DNA from: Pseudomonadota bacterium
GTDB lineage: Bacteria > Desulfobacterota > Desulfovibrionia > Desulfovibrionales > Desulfomicrobiaceae
Direction of reading: 5' to 3'
DNA: 27,335 nucleotides
Assembly: GCA_023393525.1 (NCBI GenBank)
Contig: JAEWKZ010000012.1
Location: forward strand, 1 to 27,335
The position numbers and the translations under genes were made by a program. Of the stretch, positions 7,886 through 14,241 are shown in pieces (positions within the stretch are counted from its first letter, which is position 1; each line of letters opens with the position of its first letter). The notes under the pieces were generated by a model. That model saw only the letters and a program-made list of their open reading frames with translations. It ran no database searches and was not told where the DNA came from.

Positions 7886-8908
7886 CTAGAGTTTGCCGAA
7901 TCCGCAAGCCGGATAATGGCAACTGGGACAACTTTCACACAGGCCTCCGTGCCCGAACGCGACAATATCCTTCCTCTGAAGCCGCTCCCCGGTCAGCAGG
8001 CGGGGCACGACCAGATCGAAAATGCTGGCCTTGTAATACATGACGCACCCGGGCAGGCCGACAATGGGCACGTCGCCCAGATAGGCGAGCATGAACATGG
8101 CTCCGGGGTAGGTGGGCGCACCGTAGGAAACGACTTCGGCTCCGGTGGCGCGGATGGCGGCCGGAGTCTGATCGTCGGGGTCCACGCTCATGCCGCCGGT
8201 CACGGCGATGAAGTCCGCGCCGCGCCGGATCAGACCGTGAATGGCCGCCACGGTCATCTCCACCTGGTCGGAGACAAAGACCTGGTCGAGCAGCGTGGAA
8301 CCCAACACCTCGAATTTCTTCCGCAACACGGGACCGAACCCGTCCTTGACGCGGCCGGTGTAGACCTCGCTGCCCGTGGTCACGACGCCCACGCGGGCAG
8401 GCTTGAGGGGCCGGACCTCGATCAGCGGGGCATGCTCCCGGCAAACGGCCTCGGCCTGCCGGAGCAGCTCCTCGGGCACGGCCAGGGGAATGACCCGCGT
8501 GCCGCCCAGCACCCGGCCCGCCTTGACGAACTGGCCGGTGTGTATGGTGCCGAAGGTCACGTCGGTGATGGAATTGAGGCGAAAAAGACCCTCGACGTCG
8601 ATGCCAAGCACCCCGTCATGGGCGGCGGTCAAGGTGGACTTGCCCTCGCTGGGCGAGCTCACGGCAATGCCCTGCCCCGCGGCGGCCCGGGCCAGGCGCA
8701 GGGCGCATTCGTCTTCGTGCACATACCCGTCCCTGGGGTCGAAGACGTAGAGATTGGCCTTGCCGATATTGAGCAGGGCCTGAATGTCGTCCTGGGTGAC
8801 GATGTGTCCGCGTCTGAAGGCGGGGCCCTTGGCTTCGCCGGGAACAATGCGCGTGATGTCGTGGCAGAGAACGGTGCCGACAGCTTCTTCAACAGGAATA
8901 GCTTTCAT
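7886..8908 (-). CDS. MoeA/MogA-like molybdopterin-binding protein with Cys-rich C-terminal tail
   Basis: 340 aa from the ATG at 8908; a TTG 4 codons earlier is possible and the ribosome site is weak for both. Residues from about 170 match the MoCF_biosynth (MogA/MoeA domain) fold: VGVVTTGSEVYTGR, then VTGGMSVDPDDQTP, PGAMFMLAYLG and GLPGCVMYYK. The N-terminal part resembles that of MoeA-like proteins but is shorter than true MoeA (~410 aa) and lacks the complete MoeA domain set. The chain ends in GGLCESCPSCHYPACGFGK, a four-cysteine tail also present in the second MoeA-like protein of this window. Upstream in the operon from the aldehyde oxidoreductase, it is a candidate for inserting or handling the molybdenum cofactor of that enzyme. 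Confidence 0.85.
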   Translation of the reverse strand: MKAIPVEEAVGTVLCHDITRIVPGEAKGPAFRRGHIVTQDDIQALLNIGKANLYVFDPRDGYVHEDECALRLARAAAGQGIAVSSPSEGKSTLTAAHDGVLGIDVEGLFRLNSITDVTFGTIHTGQFVKAGRVLGGTRVIPLAVPEELLRQAEAVCREHAPLIEVRPLKPARVGVVTTGSEVYTGRVKDGFGPVLRKKFEVLGSTLLDQVFVSDQVEMTVAAIHGLIRRGADFIAVTGGMSVDPDDQTPAAIRATGAEVVSYGAPTYPGAMFMLAYLGDVPIVGLPGCVMYYKASIFDLVVPRLLTGERLQRKDIVAFGHGGLCESCPSCHYPACGFGKL

Positions 8909-8934
8909 CGGGAGATCCAAGTTTTACGTCAATT

Positions 8935-8963
8935 TTGATATTGTTTGTATTTCTTTATGCCAA
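8935..8963 (-). promoter_or_regulatory. Candidate sigma-70 promoter of the aldehyde oxidoreductase operon
   Basis: On the minus strand TTGGCA and TATCAA are spaced by 17 bp in an AT-rich stretch, 27 bp upstream of the ATG at 8908. Matches are 5/6 and 4/6 to the usual boxes. No canonical E. coli ModE palindrome is seen next to it. Confidence 0.4.
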
Positions 8964-9446
8964 TCAAGACATATTTCAAGGCCTAAAACGCCCTCCGGAC
9001 ATCCGTGGTCTTGACCATCGTGTACTCACGCAGTGGAAGGCAGAACTATGCGCCGTTATGCCATTCTCGACACATGCCCACAAACATAGGCAAAAAGAAG
9101 GCCAATCCTCCACGAGAAGCGAAATTCCTTGAAGATTTTTCGTATTCCACTGAAAACATGAATTTTAATAAGCTGACTTCCTGAATTTCGAGCTGAATCG
9201 CTTCGCATGGAGAGGCGTCCGGTCACGGATATGAGACAAATAGGGACAATCAGTCCCGACAATGTGGGGCAAAAAGACACAATACTCCCTGCGCGTGTGT
9301 ACAGGCCGCCCCCCCACCGCTCCTCACCCTCGAATGGACGTGGCGAAACCGTGAAGGAGCGGAACAGGCTTGCCGCCGTGGCGGCACCGCTCTCCCGGCG
9401 GCGACGGATGGCGGCAACTCATTTTGTCTTGAAATATGCCGGAAAA
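8964..9446. other. Gene-free stretch between divergent transcription units
   Basis: No ORF here has a ribosome site or a plausible composition. Contents: the AT-rich upstream zone of the minus operon, a small GGGAC-AATCA-GTCCC hairpin near 9241-9258, a single GTCACG half-site at 9222-9227 (without its partner at the spacing seen at 21506 and 23181), and a GC-rich run of GCCGCC/GGCGGC around 9370-9415 that may form hairpins. Confidence 0.5.
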
Positions 9447-9460
9447 GGCACGATACATGC
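9447..9460 (+). promoter_or_regulatory. Candidate sigma-54 (-24/-12) promoter
   Basis: GGCACG-ATAC-ATGC places GG and GC exactly 10 nt apart and keeps the strongly conserved GGCAC and GC of the consensus TGGCACG-N4-TTGC (A for the first T on each side). Predicted start near 9472, about 25 nt before the NifX-like gene. In D. vulgaris, orange-protein genes of the same family are known to be sigma-54 dependent, which fits. Confidence 0.55.
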
Positions 9461-9496
9461 TTGCCGCAGGCCAAACACATCATGCAAGGAGCGTCC

Positions 9497-9898
9497 ATGA
9501 ACATAGCCGTCACTGCCGCCGGAGAATCCCTCAACAGCCGGGTCTTCGGCGAGCTCGCCCAAACCCCGTATCTGCTCATCGTGAACATGGAGACCATGCG
9601 CTGCACGGCGCTGCCCCACGAGCCCAAGGAGGGTTCGGACCAGGCTCTTGCCCAGGCGATCCTCGAACATGACTGCGAGGCCGTGATCACCGGCACAATC
9701 GGGGAGCAGGCGTTCACGATGCTCGCCGACAAGGCCGTGACTCGCTATCGCGGCACGGGAATGACCGCGGCCTACGCCCTGGAGGCGATGGAAAACAGGG
9801 AACTCGGGCTGATCCGCAACCCGGAAGGCACGGACGAGTGCGCGAGCGCGCATCATGACCTGGAAGAATTGCAGGTCTGTAGCGGACAGCACCACTGA
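9497..9898 (+). CDS. NifX/NifB-type (Nitro_FeMo-Co) protein, orange-protein-like
   Basis: 133 aa; ATG at 9497 with AAGGAG 6 nt upstream. The sequence has the short alpha/beta fold of the dinitrogenase iron-molybdenum cofactor family: MNIAVTAAGESLNSRVFGEL at the start, VNMETM, then EAVITGTIGEQAFTMLADKAV and RGTGMTAAYALEAMENREL. Relatives bind FeMo-co precursors (NifX, NafY) or a Mo-Cu sulfide cluster (orange protein). A short tail after residue 115 ends with histidines and one Cys (CSGQHH). A metal-cluster binding role is likely; which cluster is unknown. It stands alone on the plus strand and converges on the ModE-like gene with 28 nt between stops. Context with two Mo-cofactor genes next door supports a link to molybdenum. 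Confidence 0.85.
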   Translation: MNIAVTAAGESLNSRVFGELAQTPYLLIVNMETMRCTALPHEPKEGSDQALAQAILEHDCEAVITGTIGEQAFTMLADKAVTRYRGTGMTAAYALEAMENRELGLIRNPEGTDECASAHHDLEELQVCSGQHH

Positions 9899-9912
9899 TT
9901 TCGGCTGTCCGC
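9882..9912. terminator. Hairpin between convergent genes, possible terminator
   Basis: A 9-bp perfect stem (GCGGACAGC at 9882-9890 with GCTGTCCGC at 9904-9912) spans the stop of the NifX-like gene. Neither side has a clear T tract (plus side reads GCGAAAAACC), so termination is only suggested by position. Confidence 0.3.
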
Positions 9913-9926
9913 GCGAAAAACCGGTC

Positions 9927-10340
9927 CTACATGCCCGGACGGCGTTCGGCGGGCAGGCGCGAAGGCCTGGCCGTCGAACGTTTCTTGTCCTCGAAACTCT
10001 GCACCTTTTCGGCAAAAATGTCCTGCGCCCGGTCCACCGCCACCCGCTCCACGGCCGCGAACCAGGCTCTGAACTTGTCGCGGATGCGCCTGCCCTCCGG
10101 GGTCAGATGGCACCCTCCGCGACGGGTGCCCGACGACTCCACCAGCACCAGGCCCAGGATCTCCTCCGTGGCCCGGAGCTTTCCCCAGGCCGCGCGGTAG
10201 GACATGCCCATGGCCTCGGACGCCTTGCGCAGGGAGCCGTGCTTCTCGATCATGTCCAGGAGCATGACCCGGCCCATGCCGAAATACACGCTCTCCCCGG
10301 ATTCCAGCCACAAATGCATGCGTACGGTGGGAGTCTTCAT
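9927..10340 (-). CDS. ModE-type winged-helix regulator lacking molybdate-binding domains
   Basis: 137 aa. Residues about 20-75 match the ModE N-terminal DNA-binding domain: YFGMGRVMLLDMIEKHGSL, then KASEAMGMSYRAAWGKL as the helix-turn-helix, and a basic wing with SSGTRRGGCHLTPEGR. E. coli ModE (262 aa) carries two Mop (TOBE) domains after this; none is present here, only a basic tail of about 50 residues, so the protein cannot sense oxyanion in the way ModE does unless a partner helps. It starts 8 nt after the FmdE-MoeA stop with GAGGCGG as ribosome site: a two-gene operon. Candidate regulator of the nearby Mo/W genes; targets unknown. Confidence 0.85.
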   Translation of the reverse strand: MKTPTVRMHLWLESGESVYFGMGRVMLLDMIEKHGSLRKASEAMGMSYRAAWGKLRATEEILGLVLVESSGTRRGGCHLTPEGRRIRDKFRAWFAAVERVAVDRAQDIFAEKVQSFEDKKRSTARPSRLPAERRPGM

Positions 10341-10348
10341 GATCCGCC

Positions 10349-12028
10349 TCATTTGCCGAAAGGACATTTCGGATAGGTGCAGCGTTTGCACTGCATGCAC
10401 AAACCGCCATGACCCAGCCTGGCCAGATCGCGCCGCGAGGGGGAAAGCCCGGCCAGCACCCTGGGCAGCACGATATCGAGGCTCGTGGTCCTGAAAAAGA
10501 GGGCGCAGGCGGGAACGCCGATGACATCGACATGGCCCAGATTGGCCAGAAGCGTCATGGCCCCGGGCAGGATGGGCGCGCCGTAGCGCATGTTTTCCAC
10601 GCCAGCGTCGCACAGGCCCTGCCGTGTCACGTCGCCGGGATCCACGGACAGGCCGGCCGTGGTGATCAGAAGCTCGATACCCTGGCCGAGCATCTTCCGC
10701 ACCGCCGCGCCGATGCGCTCGCGGTCGTCGGGCACGATGTCCGTGGCCGTCACGGGGCATCCGTACGCCTCTACCTTGGCGCTGACGATGGGGATGAAGC
10801 GATCCTGGGTCAGGCCCTGAAAAACCTCCGTTCCGGTGACCAGAATTCCGACCTTGGGCGTGCGCAGGGGAATGATGTCCAGCACCGGGCCGCTCTCCAG
10901 CACGCGCAGGGCGTCCTCCAGGACATCACGCCCCAGATGGAGCGGAATGGCCCGCGTGGCGCCCACCTGCTGCCCCTTCTCGACCACGCTGAAGGCATGT
11001 CGGGTGGCGCACATGACGCCGGGAATGGCGTTGAATTCCTCCAACGTACCCTCGCTGACCGTCAAGAGACCGCTTTTTTCCGCGAGCATGGTGATCTTGC
11101 CTTCACGGGGATCTCCAGAACAGTCCACGCCTTCTCCGGCCAAGGCGCGGGCCATGGCACGGGCCGCGTCATCCTCGTGCACCCAGAATTCATCCTGGGT
11201 CCCGTCATCGACATAGACCTCGAACCGGCCCATGCGCTGCAGGCGGCAGACGTCCCCCACATCGAGTTGCTGGCCGCGTGCAAAGGCCGCATCCTTGCTC
11301 TGGCCGGGTTCGATGCAGGTCATGTCGTGCAGCGCCTTGTGCCCCGCCGCCTCCTCGGCCGTGACCAGACGCAGCTTCGGGCCGTCGAAATCCAGTTCGC
11401 GCCGGTCATGCCCGCCGATCCAGCCCGCGTAGGGCGACTCGCCCCTGCACGAGCGGCAGACCGAGCCGTCCCGGGCCGGATAGGCCTGGCCGCAGGACGG
11501 ACAGGCCGCGATGGCCCCCTTGCCCCGCCCGCCCATGAACTCTGGCCGAAGCGCGATGTCCTTCACGGAACAGATGGTCGCACCGGCCATGCGGATTTCC
11601 TCGCGCAGGCGTTTGCTGTCCTGTTCTTTTTTGGGCTTGAGCTTGAAGAGCCACTCGCGGATGACTGGATACGGTTCCAAAAGGTGTGTTTCCACGGCCA
11701 CGCGCACGCCCTTGCCGGAGAATTTGTCGAACAGGGACACTGCGTAGAGTCCCAGATTGAAGATCCGAAGCCACCCATTGCCCACGGTGCAGGGGGTGAG
11801 CATCTGCACTGCGTCGGGCAGGCACCAGGCGGTTTCGGAAATGGCGTCGAAAAGCACGCCCTCGGGGATGTGGGCACGGGCCTCGTGAACCATGAACCCG
11901 CCCAGAATCAGGCCGGGCGCGGCGTATCCATGGAAACGGCCCGCCGCCTCGATGAATTCATCTATCGTGTACGGGCCGATGACCGGGCTGGCAGAGCTAT
12001 GGGAGGGCGAACTGCTGGGCATGCGCAT
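10349..12028 (-). CDS. FmdE domain - zinc finger - MoeA-like fusion protein
   Basis: 559 aa from ATG at 12028, GGAG 5 nt upstream. Residues 1-135 match FmdE (formylmethanofuran dehydrogenase subunit E): RFHGYAAPGLILGG at 31-44 and WCLPDAVQ at 68-75. A CPSC...CRSC zinc-ribbon lies at 176-194. From about 245 the chain is the same MoeA-like molybdopterin-binding module seen at 7886-8908, with VGILVTGTEVF (393-403), TTAGLSVDPGDVTRQ (456-470) and GVPACALFF. The last residues GGLCMQCKRCTYPKCPFGK repeat the four-cysteine tail of the other MoeA-like protein. Such fusions occur in sulfate reducers; proposed role is handling of the molybdenum or tungsten cofactor for formate dehydrogenase-type enzymes, which here lie 2 kb away. 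Inferred, not demonstrated. Confidence 0.85.
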   Translation of the reverse strand: MRMPSSSPSHSSASPVIGPYTIDEFIEAAGRFHGYAAPGLILGGFMVHEARAHIPEGVLFDAISETAWCLPDAVQMLTPCTVGNGWLRIFNLGLYAVSLFDKFSGKGVRVAVETHLLEPYPVIREWLFKLKPKKEQDSKRLREEIRMAGATICSVKDIALRPEFMGGRGKGAIAACPSCGQAYPARDGSVCRSCRGESPYAGWIGGHDRRELDFDGPKLRLVTAEEAAGHKALHDMTCIEPGQSKDAAFARGQQLDVGDVCRLQRMGRFEVYVDDGTQDEFWVHEDDAARAMARALAGEGVDCSGDPREGKITMLAEKSGLLTVSEGTLEEFNAIPGVMCATRHAFSVVEKGQQVGATRAIPLHLGRDVLEDALRVLESGPVLDIIPLRTPKVGILVTGTEVFQGLTQDRFIPIVSAKVEAYGCPVTATDIVPDDRERIGAAVRKMLGQGIELLITTAGLSVDPGDVTRQGLCDAGVENMRYGAPILPGAMTLLANLGHVDVIGVPACALFFRTTSLDIVLPRVLAGLSPSRRDLARLGHGGLCMQCKRCTYPKCPFGK

Positions 12029-12320
12029 GAGTACTCCGGGTGGATGGTGTTACGTATGAATACACTCACGTACATACCATGCCATCTTCAACCGGCAACA
12101 CACCCAGCGCACACAACACGATGCTTTGGCCAGCGGCTTGAAAAATACAACAGTCTGAATTCAAATATTTTTTTACCTAATCACCTCTTATGGCGCATAC
12201 CGGCGAAAAGTTCGGCCTGCCCGCAATCATTATGCCTTGTTTGACATCATCAAATATGACAGAAACGCGTTCAAGGCGGACACATCGCATGAACACATTC
12301 GCGTTTTGGCACAGGTCGAA
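12029..12320. other. AT-rich divergent intergenic region
   Basis: 292 bp between the divergent FmdE-MoeA and transposase-like genes. It is markedly more AT-rich than the neighbouring genes, contains an ACGTAT/ACGTAC direct repeat 18 nt apart near 12052-12078, and a TTGACA at 12241 without a convincing -10 partner. No terminal inverted repeat of an insertion sequence was seen here or after 13175. Confidence 0.4.
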
Positions 12321-13175
12321 ATGACTAAAATCGACATAATAACCTTTAATTCCATCACATTTTCAGAAAAATCAGCCCGCCGGTTTTTTCTGGATTATTG
12401 TTGGAAAAACCACCAGCGTTTCTGCCCGCACTGCAAAAACCGCAAACTGTATCGCCTTTCCGACGGCAGGCGCAGATGTGGGCGCTGCGGCTACACCTTC
12501 CACGACTTCAGCCGCCGCTTCCTGAACCGCTGCGCCTTCACTGCCAGGCAATGGCTCTGGTTCCTGAAACTGTTTGCCCTGGACATAGCGCCCGCCGGCA
12601 TCGCAAACGAGATGGACGTCAACTACGCCACCATCCTGAAGGCCCAGGACACGGTGCGCCGGGCCATCGTGGCCCATGCCCTGGACGCCGATGGACTCTA
12701 CGCCGCCGGCGTCTGGCCCGGGCCGGGCAACCCCCTGCCTGCGCACGGCATCGTGGACGCCCCGGTCTTCGGCGTCATCGAGCTCGCAGGGGTGGCCATC
12801 TGCGACCTCATGCCATCTTTGAGCGCCGAGAATCTGCTGCACTTCAAACTGAACTTCTGCCTCAAAACGGCAAGCATCGGCCAGGTGGTCTACACGGCCC
12901 CCTACAAGCATTATCAGACCCTTGTCTCCTGCGGCCCCGGACTGTGGCCCGCCCGCTACATCAAGCACGCGGACAAGCGTCTGCCCGTGGAGGCCTCCCC
13001 TTTCTGGAGCTTCGCCAAGCACCGCCTGCGCCAGATGCGCGGGATTCCGGCCTCGCATTTTCCGCTTTACCTCAAGGAGTGCGAACTGCGCTACAATTCC
13101 CGCGACCAGGACCTCATCCCGATCCTGGCCCAGATGCTGTGCATGTTCGTTCCGCGCCCCGCCACATCCGGCTGA
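12321..13175 (+). CDS. IS1595/ISXO2-type transposase-derived protein, probably catalytically inactive
   Basis: 284 aa, ATG at 12321 (weak ribosome site AGGTCGAA). N-terminal zinc ribbon CPHC (35-38) and CGRC (53-56), a helix-turn-helix region (about 75-110), then the ISXO2-like DDE fold and the C-terminal signature SPFWSFAKHRLRQMRGIP followed by PLYLKECELRYN, as in IS1595 transposases. Compared with the family, the second catalytic Asp of the VYTD motif is Ala (A193 in VYTA) and the Glu of the IESFWS motif is Ser (S226). The first Asp may remain (D124 in DADGLY). The ORF is nevertheless intact, has GC-rich codons like its neighbours, and no flanking inverted repeats are visible. This points to a domesticated DNA-binding protein rather than an active element. 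It could instead be an old, decaying insertion. Confidence 0.75.
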   Translation: MTKIDIITFNSITFSEKSARRFFLDYCWKNHQRFCPHCKNRKLYRLSDGRRRCGRCGYTFHDFSRRFLNRCAFTARQWLWFLKLFALDIAPAGIANEMDVNYATILKAQDTVRRAIVAHALDADGLYAAGVWPGPGNPLPAHGIVDAPVFGVIELAGVAICDLMPSLSAENLLHFKLNFCLKTASIGQVVYTAPYKHYQTLVSCGPGLWPARYIKHADKRLPVEASPFWSFAKHRLRQMRGIPASHFPLYLKECELRYNSRDQDLIPILAQMLCMFVPRPATSG

Positions 13176-13178
13176 AGC

Positions 13179-13223
13179 AAAAAAAGGGGCCGCCAACGGA
13201 CTCGCCCAAGTCCATTGACGGCC
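13179..13223 (-). terminator. Rho-independent terminator of the formate dehydrogenase operon
   Basis: On the minus strand a 15-bp stem (arms 13209-13223 and 13188-13202, two G-U pairs, 6-nt loop) leads into CCTTTTTTT, 27 nt after the fdhE stop. It begins just beyond the end of the convergent transposase-like gene. Confidence 0.9.
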
Positions 13224-13249
13224 TATCACCGTGGAGGAGGGTGAAAGAG

Positions 13250-14185
13250 TCAGGAAGCCTTGGCCGACGCCTCGGCCAGCCCCAGCCCGGTCCACGGGGC
13301 CGGGGAGAGCGGCGCGTATCCTCTGCTCTGGGCAACGGCATCCAGATGCACCAGGCCGAGGGGGGCCAGATCGAAATCAGTGGCTTCAGCGTTTTCCAAA
13401 AGGTCAAGGCACGGCAGATACCGGCCGCAGTCCTCGCAGGCATAGATGTGCTCACGCGGGGAATCCGGAAGGGAAAGCCGCGTCAGGCGTTCATGGTCCT
13501 GATTGCCGCAGCCGGGACAGGTCATGCGCATGAAGCGCCAGCGATGGGCGCAAACCGGGCAGTGGTGCCAAAGCTCGCCACTTTTGGAAACCAGAAAATC
13601 GGATGGCTCGGGATGGTTCTCAAGGGTCGACAGGTCCGGGTCCGAACCACAGACCGGACAATGCGGTTTGCGCCACAGCTCGGCCGGGGCCAGCGCCAGC
13701 AACGTCTGTTTTTGGGCCGCGATGCACGGTCCGTATGCCGCGCGCAAGGCCATGAGCAGAAAATCGGGAGCCACTGCGGCCTGCGCAGCCGCTCGGTCCA
13801 ACGCCTCGGCGTCGCCGTGGGCCACGGCCCGCAGACACAGGCTGGTCCAGTCCCGATCCTCTTCGAGCTTGCGCCCGAGTCCGGCGAGGCTTTCGGCCAA
13901 AGCCGTGAAAAGCACACCCATCACGGGCCAGATCCGAAGCGCGGCAACCTTGAAAGCCGGGGCGAACATCTCGGCATCCATGCCGCCGACCAGCGGCGAC
14001 CCGTCAAGAAAGCCAGCCTCGTCCACCGTCATTCCGCTCACGTCCGCAAGCGGAAGCTCGGAGCGCAACTCCGCCTGACGGCAGAGGAGCAGCCCAAAAC
14101 GATTGATGATCTCTCGAAATGGCTCGTGGCGACTGGCCAGATTATTCAAAATGGCGTCCTTGGTCTTAAGTCCGGTGCTCGACAT
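13250..14185 (-). CDS. fdhE: Formate dehydrogenase accessory protein FdhE
   Basis: 311 aa, the usual length for FdhE. The N-terminal half is helical; the C-terminal half has four CxxC pairs, C176/C179, C209/C212, C223/C226 and C250/C253, as expected for the iron-binding FdhE fold. FdhE is a cytoplasmic rubredoxin-like protein needed for making active, Tat-exported formate dehydrogenases, and binds the catalytic subunit. ATG at 14185 with AAGGAG 6 nt upstream. It is the last gene of the fdhA-fdhB-fdhE block; a strong hairpin separates it from fdhB, so it is probably made in smaller amounts than the enzyme. Confidence 0.95.
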   Translation of the reverse strand: MSSTGLKTKDAILNNLASRHEPFREIINRFGLLLCRQAELRSELPLADVSGMTVDEAGFLDGSPLVGGMDAEMFAPAFKVAALRIWPVMGVLFTALAESLAGLGRKLEEDRDWTSLCLRAVAHGDAEALDRAAAQAAVAPDFLLMALRAAYGPCIAAQKQTLLALAPAELWRKPHCPVCGSDPDLSTLENHPEPSDFLVSKSGELWHHCPVCAHRWRFMRMTCPGCGNQDHERLTRLSLPDSPREHIYACEDCGRYLPCLDLLENAEATDFDLAPLGLVHLDAVAQSRGYAPLSPAPWTGLGLAEASAKAS

Positions 14186-14198
14186 GTCCGCTCCTTGG

Positions 14199-14228
14199 AA
14201 AAATGGCCCGCCGGATGTCCGGCGGGCC
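14199..14228 (-). terminator. Terminator/attenuator between fdhB and fdhE
   Basis: A perfect 10-bp GC-rich stem (14219-14228 with 14205-14214, 4-nt loop) is followed on the minus strand by ATTTTTCC and then at once by the fdhE ribosome site AAGGAG. It resembles the element at 5071-5106 in place and build: catalytic genes before it, a maturation gene after it. Confidence 0.8.
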
Positions 14229-14241
14229 GTGGTTTATTCTG

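Noticed and set aside
5214..7889. Plus-strand open frame of 891 codons antisense to the aldehyde oxidoreductase gene
   Set aside because: It is a mirror of the GC-rich mop gene, has no ribosome site and low-complexity composition (rich in Gly, Val, His, Asp), while the minus-strand reading matches Mop residue by residue at all cluster ligands.
9222..9227. GTCACG as a further operator copy
   Set aside because: The partner CGTGAC at 14-nt spacing is absent (AGGGAC instead), so it is likely a chance half-site.
8909..9500. Small ORFs in both strands (for example 9056-9280 minus and 9207-9500 plus)
   Set aside because: No ribosome site, unusual composition and no recognisable motif; the plus one runs through the sigma-54 promoter candidate.
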